DNA from: Halomonas denitrificans
GTDB taxonomy: Bacteria; Pseudomonadota; Gammaproteobacteria; Pseudomonadales; Halomonadaceae
Length of the DNA: 64,000 nt
Direction: 5' to 3'
Assembly: GCF_003056305.1 (NCBI RefSeq)
Contig: NZ_PYVX01000002.1
Location: forward strand, 248,001 to 312,000
Under the pieces are notes generated by a model that searched no databases, was not told where the DNA came from, and was given only the letters and a program-made list of their open reading frames with translations. The position numbers and the translations under genes are program-made. Below, in pieces: positions 1-9,349 of the stretch (position 1 is the stretch's first letter; each line of letters opens with the position of its first letter).

Positions 1-412
1 TGGTCGATACCCGACCGCCCGTCGTGGCCAGGTCATGGGGTTGGGTGGCGCGGTCCAGGTGGCTCATCGTCGCTCCGCCGGCGACCGTGGCCGTCCGCGC
101 GTCGGGATCGACGGACACGCCATTCATGCGTCGCAGGTCGATCACCAGACCGCCTTCCGTCAGGGCCTTGCCGGCGACGCCATGCCCCCCGCCTCGAACG
201 GAGATCTCCAGCCCCGCTCGAGCGCCGAAGTTCACGGCGCCGACCACGTCGTCCACATCGGCGCACTGGGCGATGAGCCCGGGACGGCGTTCGATCATCG
301 CGTTGAAGAGCCGGCGGGCCTCGTCGAAGCCCGTGTCCTCGGGGAGCAGGATCTCCCCGGAAAAATCCTTGCGTAACTCCTGCAGTGCCAAAGAATCGAT
401 ATGCGTTGTCAT
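1..412 (-). CDS. FAD-binding oxidoreductase (BBE/VAO type), C-terminus beyond window
   Basis: Only the N-terminal 137 codons are inside the window; the frame runs off base 1 without a stop. The protein starts MTTHIDSLALQELRKDF and carries the FAD-binding PCMH fold. SVRGGGHGVAG at residues 71-81 holds the His (H77) that binds FAD covalently in 6-hydroxynicotine oxidase and berberine-bridge enzymes. GGLVIDLRRMNGVSVDP and the TGGRVST stretch near the edge are also typical of the family. The ATG (412-410) is preceded by a strong GAGGAGG Shine-Dalgarno. The substrate cannot be told from this fragment; family members oxidise alcohols, sugars or alkaloid-like amines. No operon partner is visible on its upstream side. 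Confidence 0.85.
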   Translation of the reverse strand, partial: MTTHIDSLALQELRKDFSGEILLPEDTGFDEARRLFNAMIERRPGLIAQCADVDDVVGAVNFGARAGLEISVRGGGHGVAGKALTEGGLVIDLRRMNGVSVDPDARTATVAGGATMSHLDRATQPHDLATTGGRVST

Positions 413-801
413 GACACCCTCCTCGGGAGGGCAAGACGCAGGGGACTCGACACCTGTGCCTTGCCATACCCCGCCTGGCGTCATGTGCCATCGCCCCCGG
501 GTCGGTCCGACGCCAGGCAGTCGGCGCCGACCCTCTGGTCCGGATCAGGACCCGGCCTTGCCGCCTGGAGCCTGGAAATCACCAGTGAGCTGACGAGTCA
601 CAGGGCACTGATCCGCTCCTGTCGACAACCGTTGATCGAGGACCTGTCTCGGGGAACAGGGTCTGACTTCAGTATAGCGCCCGGCGATGAGACTCACGGT
701 CGGGAACGTGACCGGCCCCGCCCTGTCCCCGGCCGTTCCTTCATCTGCCGATCGTCTCCATAGGCACATTTCTTCTCCCCGATGCCGGTAAGATCTTGTT
801 C
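413..801. other. Intergenic stretch with no recognised gene
   Basis: This stretch of about 390 bases separates the FAD oxidoreductase start from the operator-like palindrome of the old-yellow-enzyme remnant. Short open frames exist on both strands, but none has a family signature or a convincing ribosome binding site. I see no hairpin with a U-tract. It may be the decayed remainder of a regulator gene, but nothing in the sequence proves that. Confidence 0.4.
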
Positions 802-815
802 GTACCGAACGGTAC
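802..815. promoter_or_regulatory. Palindromic operator candidate (GTACCG-AA-CGGTAC)
   Basis: The arms GTACCG and CGGTAC are perfect inverted repeats around a central AA. The site lies about 26 bases upstream of the GTG at 841 that seems to have started the old-yellow-enzyme gene. Short palindromes with ACCG/CGGT cores are common TetR-family operators upstream of flavin oxidoreductases. The regulator is not identified and no TetR gene is visible nearby. Confidence 0.4.
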
Positions 816-840
816 ATTCATGCCTTGAGGAGAGTCGTCC

Positions 841-1061
841 GTGTCGCAGGTCGTCCCCATGCCTCACTGTTCGAATCCGGCAGCATCGCCGGCCAGTGGC
901 TGGCCAATCGCCTGGTGCTGGCACCCATGGCGCGCACCAGCGCCGAGTCCGACGGACGCGCGACGCCGCGCATGCGTGATAACTATCGGGACTTCACCCG
1001 TGGCGGCTTCAGCATGCTGAACGCCAATGGATCCCCGGGCGATCCGGCCAGGGCCGAATGA
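841..1061 (+). pseudogene. Remnant of an old yellow enzyme (NADH:flavin oxidoreductase)
   Basis: The frame from about 864 reads SLFESGSIAGQWLANRLVLA followed by PMARTSAESDGRATPRM, which is the N-terminal beta-strand and FMN-binding region of old yellow enzymes. A family member has roughly 350-400 residues; this frame stops after about 60. The original start was probably GTG at 841 (frame MSQVVPMPH), with GAGGAG 8 bases upstream, but that frame is shifted relative to the conserved stretch, so about one base appears lost near 864. The tail NGSPGDPARAE resembles a C-terminal OYE segment (xANGxxxDPARAE), which suggests an internal deletion joined the N- and C-terminal parts. That last point is inference. 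Confidence 0.6.
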
Positions 1062-1079
1062 CCCGGATGAAGAGCCGCG

Positions 1080-1099
1080 TCACTCCCGCTCGGGAGTGA
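1080..1099. repeat. Perfect 9+2+9 palindrome
   Basis: TCACTCCCG and CGGGAGTGA flank a CT centre. The two-base centre is too short for a stable hairpin loop, and no T-run follows, so an operator fits better than a terminator. It lies 117 bases upstream of the diguanylate cyclase start. Confidence 0.45.
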
Positions 1100-1215
1100 A
1101 AGCCAAGCCGTCATGAAAAAACGTCCCGTCCTTGTGTTCTCGCATGGTGGAGGTATGGGCGAAGGCGTACCCTTCATCTGTTATTGCTTGAATACCGGGA
1201 TCGGGAGGCATCGAG

Positions 1216-2199
1216 ATGTTCGAGGTGAAACTGGATGATGAAGAAGGGCGAATCCGGGCGCTGGAGCGCCTCGAGATCCTTGATACCGATGAAGATTCGG
1301 CCTTCGAGAATGTCGCCACTCTCGTTCGTCAGGTCTTCAGGATGCCGATGAGCGGAGTGTCGCTGATCGATCGCCGTCGACACTGGTTCAAGGCCAGGCG
1401 GGGCATCGGCGAGCAGGAGTTCGCGCGCGAGCTCTCCTTCTGCTCCAGGACCATCGACCAGTCCAGCGCGTTGCTGATTTCCGACGCCCGCACGGATTCG
1501 CTCTATGCCGACCATCCCTTCGTGGTGGGAGAGCCCAATATCGTCTCCTACGCCGGCGTCCCGCTCACCACGCCGGATGGATACAACATCGGGAGCCTGT
1601 GCGTGATGGGCACGTCACCACGGGACTTCACGCCCGACGAGGTGGATATCCTTTCCAGTTTCGCCAGGATCCTGATCGACAGCATCGAACTGCGCCAGAC
1701 GGCATCCTCGGACGTCCTGACCGGGACCATGAACCGGCGTGCCTGGATGATGCGGGCGAAATCGGAATTGCGACGCGCGGCCCGGTACGGGCACCCGGCG
1801 TCCCTCGCCATCCTGGACATCGACAAGTTCAAGTCGGTCAACGATGCCTGGGGGCATCCGGCCGGGGATATAGTGATCGCCGCTCTCGCCAACCTGACGA
1901 TGGACATGGTGCGCGACTCCGACCTGTTTGGCCGGTTGGGCGGGGAGGAGTTCGCGCTGTTGATGCCGGAAACGTCGCAGGAGCAAGCGGCGATACTGGC
2001 CGAACGGCTCCGTTCGAGCTTCGAGCACCTACCGCTCGACATCAAGAAGGGGGCCCCGATCGCCTGCACCGTCAGCATCGGTGTCACGACCGTCGGCGGG
2101 GAAGACGACACGCTCGAGGAGATGCTGGAACGCGCCGATCAGGCGCTCTACCGCGCCAAGAGGGACGGGCGAAACCGGGTGGTGTTCTCCGACGAGTGA
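1216..2199 (+). CDS. GAF-GGDEF diguanylate cyclase
   Basis: This 327-residue soluble protein makes the second messenger cyclic di-GMP from two GTP. Residues about 20-160 form a GAF sensor domain (RLEILDTDEDSAFENV, typical of GAF-GGDEF proteins). Residues about 165-327 form the GGDEF domain, with the intact active-site motif GGEEF at 242-246. An RxxD inhibitory site (R233-D236) sits exactly five residues before it, so product feedback inhibition is likely. There is no signal peptide or membrane segment. The ATG follows a GGGAGG-like ribosome binding site. The signal sensed by the GAF domain is unknown. It is a single-gene unit, with a palindrome at 1080-1099 upstream. Confidence 0.93.
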   Translation: MFEVKLDDEEGRIRALERLEILDTDEDSAFENVATLVRQVFRMPMSGVSLIDRRRHWFKARRGIGEQEFARELSFCSRTIDQSSALLISDARTDSLYADHPFVVGEPNIVSYAGVPLTTPDGYNIGSLCVMGTSPRDFTPDEVDILSSFARILIDSIELRQTASSDVLTGTMNRRAWMMRAKSELRRAARYGHPASLAILDIDKFKSVNDAWGHPAGDIVIAALANLTMDMVRDSDLFGRLGGEEFALLMPETSQEQAAILAERLRSSFEHLPLDIKKGAPIACTVSIGVTTVGGEDDTLEEMLERADQALYRAKRDGRNRVVFSDE

Positions 2200-2357
2200 G
2201 ATCGACAATCGGTTCCTGGCGTCTGAGGCCTTCGTTCGCTCATGTCCGTATTTTTTACGCCCCGACACTTAGGTCCTGATGCCGAGTTCCACGCGCGGCA
2301 GAAGCGCTATCTCTCAGTGGCCTGAGCAGAGGGGAGGGCTACGCCGAAGGGATCATG

Positions 2358-2377
2358 GTCAACGTCCAGACGTTGAC
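2358..2377. promoter_or_regulatory. Perfect 9+2+9 palindrome upstream of the AhpD-like gene
   Basis: GTCAACGTC and GACGTTGAC flank a CA centre. The site lies 48 bases upstream of the next start codon, where a repressor or activator of that gene would bind. The regulator is not known. The rest of 2200-2425 shows no other feature. Confidence 0.5.
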
Positions 2378-2425
2378 GTTCACTGCGGGTAGCACAATAC
2401 CACCACGACAACGACAGGACGCTCC

Positions 2426-3013
2426 ATGCCCGCCCCGATCAGCCGCTTCCCCATCCCCGAATCGATCCACGACCTGCCGGACGACATCCGCGACACCATG
2501 CTGGCGGTGCAGGAGAAGGCCGGCTTCGTGCCCAATGTCTTCCTGATGCTGGCCCACCGCCCGGCTGAGTTCCGGGCCTTCTTCGCCTACCACGACGCCC
2601 TGATGGAGCGGGAATCCGACACGCTCACCAAGGCCGAGAAGGAGATGATCGTGGTGGCCACCAGCGCCCGCAACCGCTGCCTCTACTGCGTGGTGGCTCA
2701 CGGTGCCCTGGTGCGCATCTACAGCAAGGACCCGCTGCTCGCCGACCAGGTGGCCGTCAATCACCGCACCGCGCTGATCGGCGAGCGCCACCGCGTGATG
2801 CTCGACTTCGCCCTCTACTGCGGCCTGGAGGTGGGGGAGCTCACCGACGAGTGGGAGGCGCGCCTGAAGACAGCCGGCTTCACCCACGACGACATCTGGG
2901 ACATCGGCGCTATCGCCGCCTTCTTCGGCCTCTCCAACCGGCTGGTGACCCTGACCGGCACCCCGCCCAACGAGGAGTTCTACCTGATGGGGCGGGTGCC
3001 GCGGGAGAAGTGA
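2426..3013 (+). CDS. Peroxidase-related enzyme of the AhpD / carboxymuconolactone decarboxylase family
   Basis: This 195-residue protein has the AhpD core motif CLYCVVAH (C85, C88, H92), the redox-active Cys pair and proton-relay His of alkylhydroperoxidase D. Flanking sequences (TKAEKEMIVVATSARNRC, GFTHDDIWDIGAIAAFFGLSN) match the peroxidase-related subfamily of about 190 residues. It probably reduces peroxides with a thiol partner in the cytosol; the natural substrate is not established for the subfamily. It stands alone, with a palindromic operator candidate just upstream. The ATG is preceded by an AGGA-type site in ACGACAGGACGCTCC. Confidence 0.88.
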   Translation: MPAPISRFPIPESIHDLPDDIRDTMLAVQEKAGFVPNVFLMLAHRPAEFRAFFAYHDALMERESDTLTKAEKEMIVVATSARNRCLYCVVAHGALVRIYSKDPLLADQVAVNHRTALIGERHRVMLDFALYCGLEVGELTDEWEARLKTAGFTHDDIWDIGAIAAFFGLSNRLVTLTGTPPNEEFYLMGRVPREK

Positions 3014-3075
3014 GGCGCCGTGGTTCCCGGGAATGCCTTGGCGTAGGCTAGCGGTATTCAGAAGCCGGAGGGCGC

Positions 3076-3849
3076 ATGGCAGCGGAAAGAAAGGCATGGA
3101 CGGATCACGAGCGGTTGCTGGCGCTATCGCTCTACTGTCGGCTGACGTTTGGCCAGCTGCACAGCGGACGCCCCGAAGTCGTTGGGTTGGCCGAACGCCT
3201 GGGGCGCTCGGCCAGTTCCGTGGCCATGAAGCTCACCAATTATGCGAGTCTCGATCCCGAAGTCTTGGCGCTGGGCAAGAAGGGACTTCCCGGTGCTTCG
3301 CAGAAGGATCGTTTGCTCTGGCAGCGCTTCATCGCCGAGCCGGAAACCGTTTCCCGCGAATGCGAGCAGGCCTGGGCGGGGCTCGTCGAAGCGGCAGACG
3401 CCGCCGAGAGTGCGTCTTTGACTACCGGTGGCGACACCCTGGGCCGGGACGTGATGAGCCTGCAGAAACGGCGGGTGGGGCAGGCGCTGTTTCGCAAGGC
3501 CGTCATGATTCGTTACGACACTCGCTGTGTCATCACGGGGCTTCGTCATGAAGACCTGCTGATCGCTAGCCATATCGTCCCGTGGCATTCGCTTCCCGAT
3601 TCGCGTCTGGATCCCGCCAACGGACTGTGCCTGAATGCCCTGCACGATCGCGCCTTCGACAAGGGCCTGTTGGCCATCGATGGGCAGGATCGCATTCGCA
3701 TCGCCCCGGAATTGACCGATGCCGGTGCCAGTGGGCGGCTCCAGCATCAGCTGTGCGACCTCGATGGACAGCCGTTGAATCCATCGGCATCGGCGTTTCC
3801 CAACCGCGATTATCTCGCTTGGCACTACCGCGAGTGCTTCCGGCGCTAG
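3076..3849 (+). CDS. HNH endonuclease-like protein
   Basis: This 257-residue protein has an HNH nuclease domain at about residues 145-200. CVITG is followed by ASHIVPWH with H166, the NGLCLNALH stretch with N182 and H190, and DRAFDKGL. This arrangement belongs to the HNH_2-like proteins often annotated as putative restriction endonucleases. The N-terminal half (TDHERLLALSLYCRLTFGQL, then LAERLGRSASSVAMKLTNYA) looks like a helix-turn-helix DNA-binding region. No methyltransferase is adjacent, so a classical restriction-modification pair is not supported. The stop codon overlaps that of the convergent gene by bases 3846-3849. Genes of this type are often on mobile islands, but no mobile element is seen here. 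Confidence 0.82.
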   Translation: MAAERKAWTDHERLLALSLYCRLTFGQLHSGRPEVVGLAERLGRSASSVAMKLTNYASLDPEVLALGKKGLPGASQKDRLLWQRFIAEPETVSRECEQAWAGLVEAADAAESASLTTGGDTLGRDVMSLQKRRVGQALFRKAVMIRYDTRCVITGLRHEDLLIASHIVPWHSLPDSRLDPANGLCLNALHDRAFDKGLLAIDGQDRIRIAPELTDAGASGRLQHQLCDLDGQPLNPSASAFPNRDYLAWHYRECFRR

Positions 3850-4520
3850 GCGTCGTGGCCCGCTTCCAGTAGCTGCAGCACCGGCGTCAGCTGGCTCTCG
3901 TGCAGCAGCAGCACGCTGTCGCCGTCCTCATTCTCCTGGGGCGCCACCACGGCGAACTCTCCCTCCTCGAGGTGGAACTCGTGGATCTCGCGCAGTCCCT
4001 GGGGCGTCTGGCAGCGGATCGCGCGGTAGGCGTCGTCTTCGCTGTAGGTCAGGCGGTGGTAGACCTTGAAGAAGGTGTAGAGGGTCAGGCCCTGGGTGAA
4101 GGCGGGCCAGCGGGCGGGGATGGTGCGAGTCTCTGCGTCGAGGGCCTGGCCCTCGGCCTCGGCGGCGGCGATGGCCCGGGCCAGGGGCTCGGCCAGGAGG
4201 CCACTGCCGTCGCAGGGCAGTGGCTCCCCGTGCTCGAAGGCCCGGCGGTAGTCGTCGGCCACGCGGCGCAGCGTCGCCAGGGTGTCCAGCCGATGATCGC
4301 TGTGGCAGAGCTCGGCGGGCTCGAAGCTGCCGTTCTGCCAGCCGTGGATGACGCGCAGCACCAGCCGGCCCGCGCGCATCGGCGCAAGGATCAGCGCTTC
4401 GCTGGCCACGCGCAGGTGCAGCAGGCGCTCGGTGGCGGCGTTGTCGAAGGCGCTGTAGGGATCGACGAAGATCCCGTGCAGGCGTCCGTGGGCGTGTTCC
4501 TTGGCTTCGGTGTAGGGCAT
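3846..4520 (-). CDS. Conserved hypothetical protein
   Basis: The protein has 224 residues when started at ATG 4520 (MPYTEAKEHAHGRLHGIFVDPYSAFD). The frame stays open further upstream, but the added residues are Arg/Pro/Gly-rich and look non-coding. It is soluble, rich in Glu, Ala and Leu, with no signal peptide and no membrane segments. I do not recognise a family. Notable stretches are RLVLRVIHGWQNGSFEPAEL, FTQGLTLYTFFKVYHRLTYS and a C-terminal acidic region. A GGAG lies about 10 bases before the chosen start. It converges on the HNH gene and diverges from the lipoprotein gene across about 220 bases. No function is proposed. Confidence 0.7.
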   Translation of the reverse strand: MPYTEAKEHAHGRLHGIFVDPYSAFDNAATERLLHLRVASEALILAPMRAGRLVLRVIHGWQNGSFEPAELCHSDHRLDTLATLRRVADDYRRAFEHGEPLPCDGSGLLAEPLARAIAAAEAEGQALDAETRTIPARWPAFTQGLTLYTFFKVYHRLTYSEDDAYRAIRCQTPQGLREIHEFHLEEGEFAVVAPQENEDGDSVLLLHESQLTPVLQLLEAGHDA

Positions 4521-4743
4521 CTCGGGGCTCCGGCACGGGTGGTCGTCACGGCGGGGCGACGCGATGATGCCCCTCGATCCTGACTTTATCGGCCGTTTCG
4601 GCGCCGGCTTGAGGCGCGATCCCGCGATCCGTTCCCGTCGCTGTGCTTCGACCGGGGCGGGCGCCTGCAACCCGGGACGTTGCCTCCTCGCGCCGGGGCG
4701 CCCACCCTGAGAGGGTCCATCCGCGTTCTCGAGGAACCGCTCC

Positions 4744-6375
4744 ATGCCTGTCTGGTCACCGCTGCGCCTGGCAGGGCTCGTCCTGGTCGGACTGCTGGCG
4801 GGCTGTGCCGCCGGCCCCGAGGGGCGACCGGCGCTGGCCGACCTTGACTCGCCAGACGCCCGCTGCCTGGCGCGGCTGGCCGCCTTCGATGCGGCGGTGG
4901 CCGAGGCCGGGGTGACCGACGCCGGGGCGGCGCGTGTGGCGGGCTTTCCCTATCTGCGCACCGACCGGCTGCTCGCCAGCTTCGCGGACGACCTCGATAC
5001 CCCCGCGGCCTTCGCCGACTGGGTGACCCGGATGCGCGCGCTGGACGCCGAGGCCCGCGCCATCGAGGCGGCCAATCTGCCGGCGTCCCGGCGCGACGCG
5101 CTATCGTCGTCTCTCAACGCGTCACCGGCTGCCGCCGTCGAGGCCTGCGCCACGCGCCTGATGCACCGCGAGCTGCTGGCCGAGGAGGGCACGGGACCTG
5201 CCCGCGAGCGGCTGCGCTCGGCGATCGTGGCGCCCGACCACTACCAGACCTGGCGACGGGTGCTGGGACTCTATCCCCTGACTCGCCTCGGCTTGGCCAT
5301 CGGCTACAACCGCTGGAAGGCGGGCCACCTGGACACCTTCGCAGTCCCCTTCTCGGCGCTGCCGGTCGAGGCTCCCCTGGTCCGCTATGCGCCGTCCGCC
5401 GGGCGGCCTCGTGAGGCCACCGTCGCCGCCCGCTGGCTGCGCGAGGCGCCACGCAGCCCGCTGGGCTTCGTCGAGCTCGATCGCGAGGCGCTGCTGCGCC
5501 TGGCGGCGCACCATGCCCCGGTGTTTCTCGTCGAGACCCGGGGACACGACGACCGCTTTGGCGCGCCCTACTGGTTTGCCGGCCCCGAGGGCCCCCTGCC
5601 GCTCGTGGATACCAGCCGTCCCGTGGCCGACGTGCGACTGAGCCATACCCGCTTCGAGGGCGATCTGTTGCCGCAACTGGTCTACACCCTGTGGTTCCCG
5701 GCGCGTACCCGGCAGGGCGCGTGGGACCTGCTCGGCGGTCGCCTCGATGGCCTGGTGTGGCGAGTCACCCTCGACGCGCGGGGCCGACCGCTGATCCACG
5801 ACAGCATCCACCCCTGCGGCTGCTACCACCTCTTCTTTCCCGTGCCGCCCCTCCGGCGCGTCGCGGTGGCCGCGGACGCGGACCTTCGCGAGGCGCCGCT
5901 GACGCCGCTCGCCGCACCCCGCCTGGCGGCGGGAGAGCGGCTCGCGGTGCGCGTCGCCGCCGTCAGCCACTACGTGGAGCACCTCGGCGTGGCGGCCCCC
6001 CGGCGCGAGGTGGCCGAGACCCGCCGCTACGCCCTCGAGGCGGTGTCGACGCCGCCCGATTATGGTCGGCGCTCACTGGCGCTGCCCGGTGGCGGACGGC
6101 GCAGCCTCTATGGTCCTGAGGGTCTGGTGTCGCATACTGGGCGACTGGAGCGCTTCCTGCTGTGGCCATCGGGCATCCTGAGCCCCGGCGCCATGCGCCA
6201 GTGGGGGACCCATGCCACCGTTTTCGTGGGCCGGCGCCATTTCGACGACCCGCGGCTGTTCGAGGCGGCCTTCGAGCGGCCGGCCTCGTCCTTCGCCGCG
6301 ACGCGCGACCCTGCTGCACCCGACGACCACCCCCGGGGAGAGTCCCCGACACTGCAAGAGGAGACCCGACCATGA
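4744..6375 (+). CDS. Uncharacterised lipoprotein with HPCGCYH motif
   Basis: This 543-residue protein begins with a lipoprotein signal ([10 protein letters not shown], acylated Cys at 21) and should sit in the cell envelope facing the periplasm. No catalytic family was recognised. The best preserved-looking part lies near residues 300-370: a [10 protein letters not shown] stretch, [15 protein letters not shown], then [15 protein letters not shown] with H356, C358, C360 and H362. A close His/Cys cluster like that suggests metal or haem binding, or a thiol chemistry, but this is inference. Its stop overlaps the ilvD start (ATGA), so the two are translationally coupled, although a functional link between an envelope protein and branched-chain amino acid synthesis is not obvious. 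Confidence 0.8.
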   Translation: MPVWSPLRLAGLVLVGLLAGCAAGPEGRPALADLDSPDARCLARLAAFDAAVAEAGVTDAGAARVAGFPYLRTDRLLASFADDLDTPAAFADWVTRMRALDAEARAIEAANLPASRRDALSSSLNASPAAAVEACATRLMHRELLAEEGTGPARERLRSAIVAPDHYQTWRRVLGLYPLTRLGLAIGYNRWKAGHLDTFAVPFSALPVEAPLVRYAPSAGRPREATVAARWLREAPRSPLGFVELDREALLRLAAHHAPVFLVETRGHDDRFGAPYWFAGPEGPLPLVDTSRPVADVRLSHTRFEGDLLPQLVYTLWFPARTRQGAWDLLGGRLDGLVWRVTLDARGRPLIHDSIHPCGCYHLFFPVPPLRRVAVAADADLREAPLTPLAAPRLAAGERLAVRVAAVSHYVEHLGVAAPRREVAETRRYALEAVSTPPDYGRRSLALPGGGRRSLYGPEGLVSHTGRLERFLLWPSGILSPGAMRQWGTHATVFVGRRHFDDPRLFEAAFERPASSFAATRDPAAPDDHPRGESPTLQEETRP

Positions 6376-8060
6376 GTGATACGCCCGTGGATCCGCGCCG
6401 CCGCCATTCCGCCAAGGTGGTGGACGGCGTCGGCAAGTCCGCCAGCCGCGCCATGCTCCGGGCGGTGGGCTTCACCGACGAGGACTTTGCCAAGCCCCAG
6501 GTGGGCATCGCCTCGACCTGGAGCAACCTCACCCCCTGCAACAGCCACATCGACGAGCTGGCCCGCCGCGCCAGCGACGGCGCCGACGAAGCCGGCGGCA
6601 AGGGGGTGATCTTCAACACCATCACCATCTCCGACGGCATCGCCAATGGCACCGAGGGCATGAAGTACTCGCTGGTGTCCCGGGAGGTGATCGCCGACTC
6701 CATCGAGACGGTGGCCGGCTGCGAGGGCTTCGACGGCCTGGTGGCCATCGGCGGCTGCGACAAGAACATGCCGGGCTGCCTGATGGGGCTGGCGCGGCTC
6801 GACCGCCCCAGCGTCTTCGTCTACGGCGGCACCATCCAGCCGGGCGAGGGCCACACCGACATCGTCTCGGTGTTCGAGGCCATGGGCGCCCACTCCCGCG
6901 GCGACATGGATCTGATCGAGGTGAAGCAGATCGAGGAGACGGCGATTCCCGGCCCCGGCTCCTGCGGCGGCATGTACACTGCCAACACCATGGCCTCGGC
7001 CATCGAGGCACTGGGCATGAGCCTGCCCGGCAGCTCGGCCCAGAACGCGGTCTCCCAGGCGAAGCGCGAGGACTGCGAGGCGGCCGGCGCGGCGGTGCTC
7101 GAGCTGCTCGCGCGGGACATCAAGCCCTCGGACATCATGACCCGTCAGGCCTTCGAGAACGCCATCACCGTGGTGATCGCCCTGGGCGGCTCCACCAACG
7201 CCGTGCTGCACCTGATCGGCATGGCCAGCACCATCGGCGTCGAGCTCTCGCTTTCCGACTTCACCACCATCGGTAAGCGCGTGCCGGTGGTCGCCGACCT
7301 GCGCCCCAGCGGCCACTACATGATGAGCGAGCTGGTGGAGATCGGCGGCATCCAGCCGCTGATGAAGACCCTGCTCGAAGCAGGCCTCTTGCACGGCGAC
7401 TGCCTGACCGTGACCGGCCGGACGCTGGCCGAGAACCTGGCCGAGGTCGCCCCCTATCCCGACGACCAGCAGATCATCGCCCCGCTCGACCGGCCCGTGA
7501 AGGCCGAGAGCCACCTGCGCATCCTGCATGGCAACCTGGCGCCGGAAGGGGCGGTCGCCAAGATCACCGGCAAGGAGGGCACGCGCTTCTCCGGCTCCGC
7601 CCGGGTGTTCGGCTCCGAGGAGGAGGCCCAGGCGCGCATCAACGACGGCACCGTGGTGGCCGGCGACGTGGTGGTGATCCGCTACGAGGGCCCGAGGGGC
7701 GGGCCCGGCATGCGCGAGATGCTGACCCCCACTTCGGCGATCATGGGGCGCGGGCTCGGCAGCGAGGTGGCGTTGATCACCGACGGGCGCTTCTCCGGCG
7801 GCAGCCACGGCTTCGTGGTCGGCCACGTGACGCCCGAGGCGATCGACGGCGGCCCCCTGGCGCTGGTGGAGGACGGCGACACCATCACCATCGACGCCGA
7901 GGCCGACACCATCGACGTCGCGCTCACCGTCGAGGAGCTCGAACGGCGCCGCGCCGCCTGGCGGGCGCCGGAACCGCGCTATACCCGCGGGGTGCTGGCC
8001 AAGTACGCCCGCACGGTGAGCTCGGCCTCCACCGGCGCGGTCACTGACCTGCCGAGCTGA
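6372..8060 (+). CDS. ilvD: Dihydroxy-acid dehydratase
   Basis: IlvD dehydrates 2,3-dihydroxy-isovalerate and 2,3-dihydroxy-3-methylvalerate to the keto acids of valine and isoleucine synthesis. The protein has 562 residues from the ATG at 6372, the usual length for the shorter bacterial type. It carries the three cluster cysteines of the iron-sulfur IlvD/Edd family: C56 in TPCNSH, C129 in [10 protein letters not shown] and C198 in [13 protein letters not shown]. The open frame extends further upstream, but those codons overlap the lipoprotein gene and are not IlvD-like. The start overlaps the upstream stop by four bases, and a GAGGAG lies just before it. arcA follows after 13 bases. Confidence 0.96.
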   Translation: MSDTPVDPRRRHSAKVVDGVGKSASRAMLRAVGFTDEDFAKPQVGIASTWSNLTPCNSHIDELARRASDGADEAGGKGVIFNTITISDGIANGTEGMKYSLVSREVIADSIETVAGCEGFDGLVAIGGCDKNMPGCLMGLARLDRPSVFVYGGTIQPGEGHTDIVSVFEAMGAHSRGDMDLIEVKQIEETAIPGPGSCGGMYTANTMASAIEALGMSLPGSSAQNAVSQAKREDCEAAGAAVLELLARDIKPSDIMTRQAFENAITVVIALGGSTNAVLHLIGMASTIGVELSLSDFTTIGKRVPVVADLRPSGHYMMSELVEIGGIQPLMKTLLEAGLLHGDCLTVTGRTLAENLAEVAPYPDDQQIIAPLDRPVKAESHLRILHGNLAPEGAVAKITGKEGTRFSGSARVFGSEEEAQARINDGTVVAGDVVVIRYEGPRGGPGMREMLTPTSAIMGRGLGSEVALITDGRFSGGSHGFVVGHVTPEAIDGGPLALVEDGDTITIDAEADTIDVALTVEELERRRAAWRAPEPRYTRGVLAKYARTVSSASTGAVTDLPS

Positions 8061-8073
8061 GCCGGCCCGCGCC

Positions 8074-9315
8074 ATGAGTGACGCCCTGGGCGTGCACTCC
8101 GAGACCGGCATCCTGCGGCAGGTGATCGTCTGCCGCCCGGGGCTGGCCCACCGGCGGCTGACGCCCGCCAACTGCCGGGCGCTGCTGTTCGACGACGTCT
8201 TCTGGGTCAAGCAGGCCCAGCGCGATCACGACGTCTTCGTCGAGGTGATGCAGGGTCGCGGCGTGGAGGTGCTCGAGGTCCACGACCTGCTCGCCGAGAC
8301 CCTCGCCATCGAGGCGGCGCGCGCCTGGCTGCTGGACCATCGGATCACCCGCGACCACGTCGGGGTGGGGATGATGGCGGACCTGCGCGCCTGGCTGGAC
8401 GCCCTGCCGGGCGCGGACCTCGCCGAGACCCTGATCGGCGGGCTGGAGGTGGCCGACCTGCCCTTCGCGCCGACGGGGCTCTTCGGCGCCCACCTGGGGC
8501 CGCTCGGCTTCGTGCTGCCGCCCCTGCCCAACCTGCTGTTCACCCGGGACAGCAGCGCCTGGATCCACGACGGCGTCACCCTCAACCCGATGCGCTGGCG
8601 CGCCCGCCGCCCGGAGACCCTGGTGATGGCGGCCATCTATGCCTTCCACCCCCGGTTCGCCGGCCGGGTGAGGGTGGCGTGGGGCGACCCGCTGGTCGAT
8701 CACGGCCTCGCCACCCTGGAGGGCGGCGATCTGATGCCGCTGGGCCACGGCACCCTGCTGGTGGGCATGGGCGAGCGCTCCTCGCCCCAGGCCATCGGCC
8801 AGCTGGCCGAGGCGCTGTTCGCAAGGGCCCGCCAGGGGAGCGGCCAGGTGCACCGGGTGATCGCCTGCCAGCTTCCCCGGCGCCGCGCGGCCATGCACCT
8901 GGACACGGTGTTCACCCTCTGCGGGGGCAACGTGGCGACCGCTTTCCGGGAGGTCGCCAACGCGGTGACCTGCTTCGACCTGCGCCCCGGCGAGGGCGGC
9001 AGGCCGCTCGCGTTCCGGCGCGACCCGCGCCACCTGTTCGCGGTGGTCGCGGAGGCCCTTGGCTATCCGGCGCTGACGGTGGTGCCCACCGGTGGCGATA
9101 CCCCGGAAGAGCGTGCGCGCGAGCAGTGGAGCGATGGCAACAACGTGCTGGCGCTGAGCCCCGGCGTCGTCGTCGGCTACGACCGCAACGACGACACCAA
9201 CGCGGCGCTCGAGGCGGCGGGCATCGAGGTGCTGGCGATCCCCGGCGCCGAGCTGGGGCGCGGCCGCGGCGGCGGGCGCTGCATGAGCTGCCCGACCCGC
9301 CGAGATCCGCCCTGA
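8074..9315 (+). CDS. arcA: Arginine deiminase
   Basis: ArcA hydrolyses arginine to citrulline and ammonia, the first step of the arginine deiminase pathway. The 413-residue protein has all family signatures: the N-terminal [44 protein letters not shown], the [11 protein letters not shown] region, and the C-terminal [10 protein letters not shown] with catalytic C403. It lies 13 bases after ilvD and is probably in the same transcript. The usual partners arcB, arcC and arcD are not in the window, so the energy-yielding pathway may be split across the chromosome. Alternatively, this enzyme serves citrulline formation or acid/ammonia balance. Confidence 0.95.
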   Translation: MSDALGVHSETGILRQVIVCRPGLAHRRLTPANCRALLFDDVFWVKQAQRDHDVFVEVMQGRGVEVLEVHDLLAETLAIEAARAWLLDHRITRDHVGVGMMADLRAWLDALPGADLAETLIGGLEVADLPFAPTGLFGAHLGPLGFVLPPLPNLLFTRDSSAWIHDGVTLNPMRWRARRPETLVMAAIYAFHPRFAGRVRVAWGDPLVDHGLATLEGGDLMPLGHGTLLVGMGERSSPQAIGQLAEALFARARQGSGQVHRVIACQLPRRRAAMHLDTVFTLCGGNVATAFREVANAVTCFDLRPGEGGRPLAFRRDPRHLFAVVAEALGYPALTVVPTGGDTPEERAREQWSDGNNVLALSPGVVVGYDRNDDTNAALEAAGIEVLAIPGAELGRGRGGGRCMSCPTRRDPP

Positions 9316-9349
9316 CGGGCCCGCGGGCGAGTCGGAGGCGTCGCGGGAC

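Noticed and set aside
3076..3849. Restriction-modification system
   Set aside because: The HNH protein has no methyltransferase or specificity gene beside it, so only a nuclease-like protein is supported.
6162..6371. N-terminal extension of ilvD by 70 codons
   Set aside because: These bases encode the end of the lipoprotein in another frame, and the extension has no IlvD similarity; the ATG at 6372 gives the usual length.
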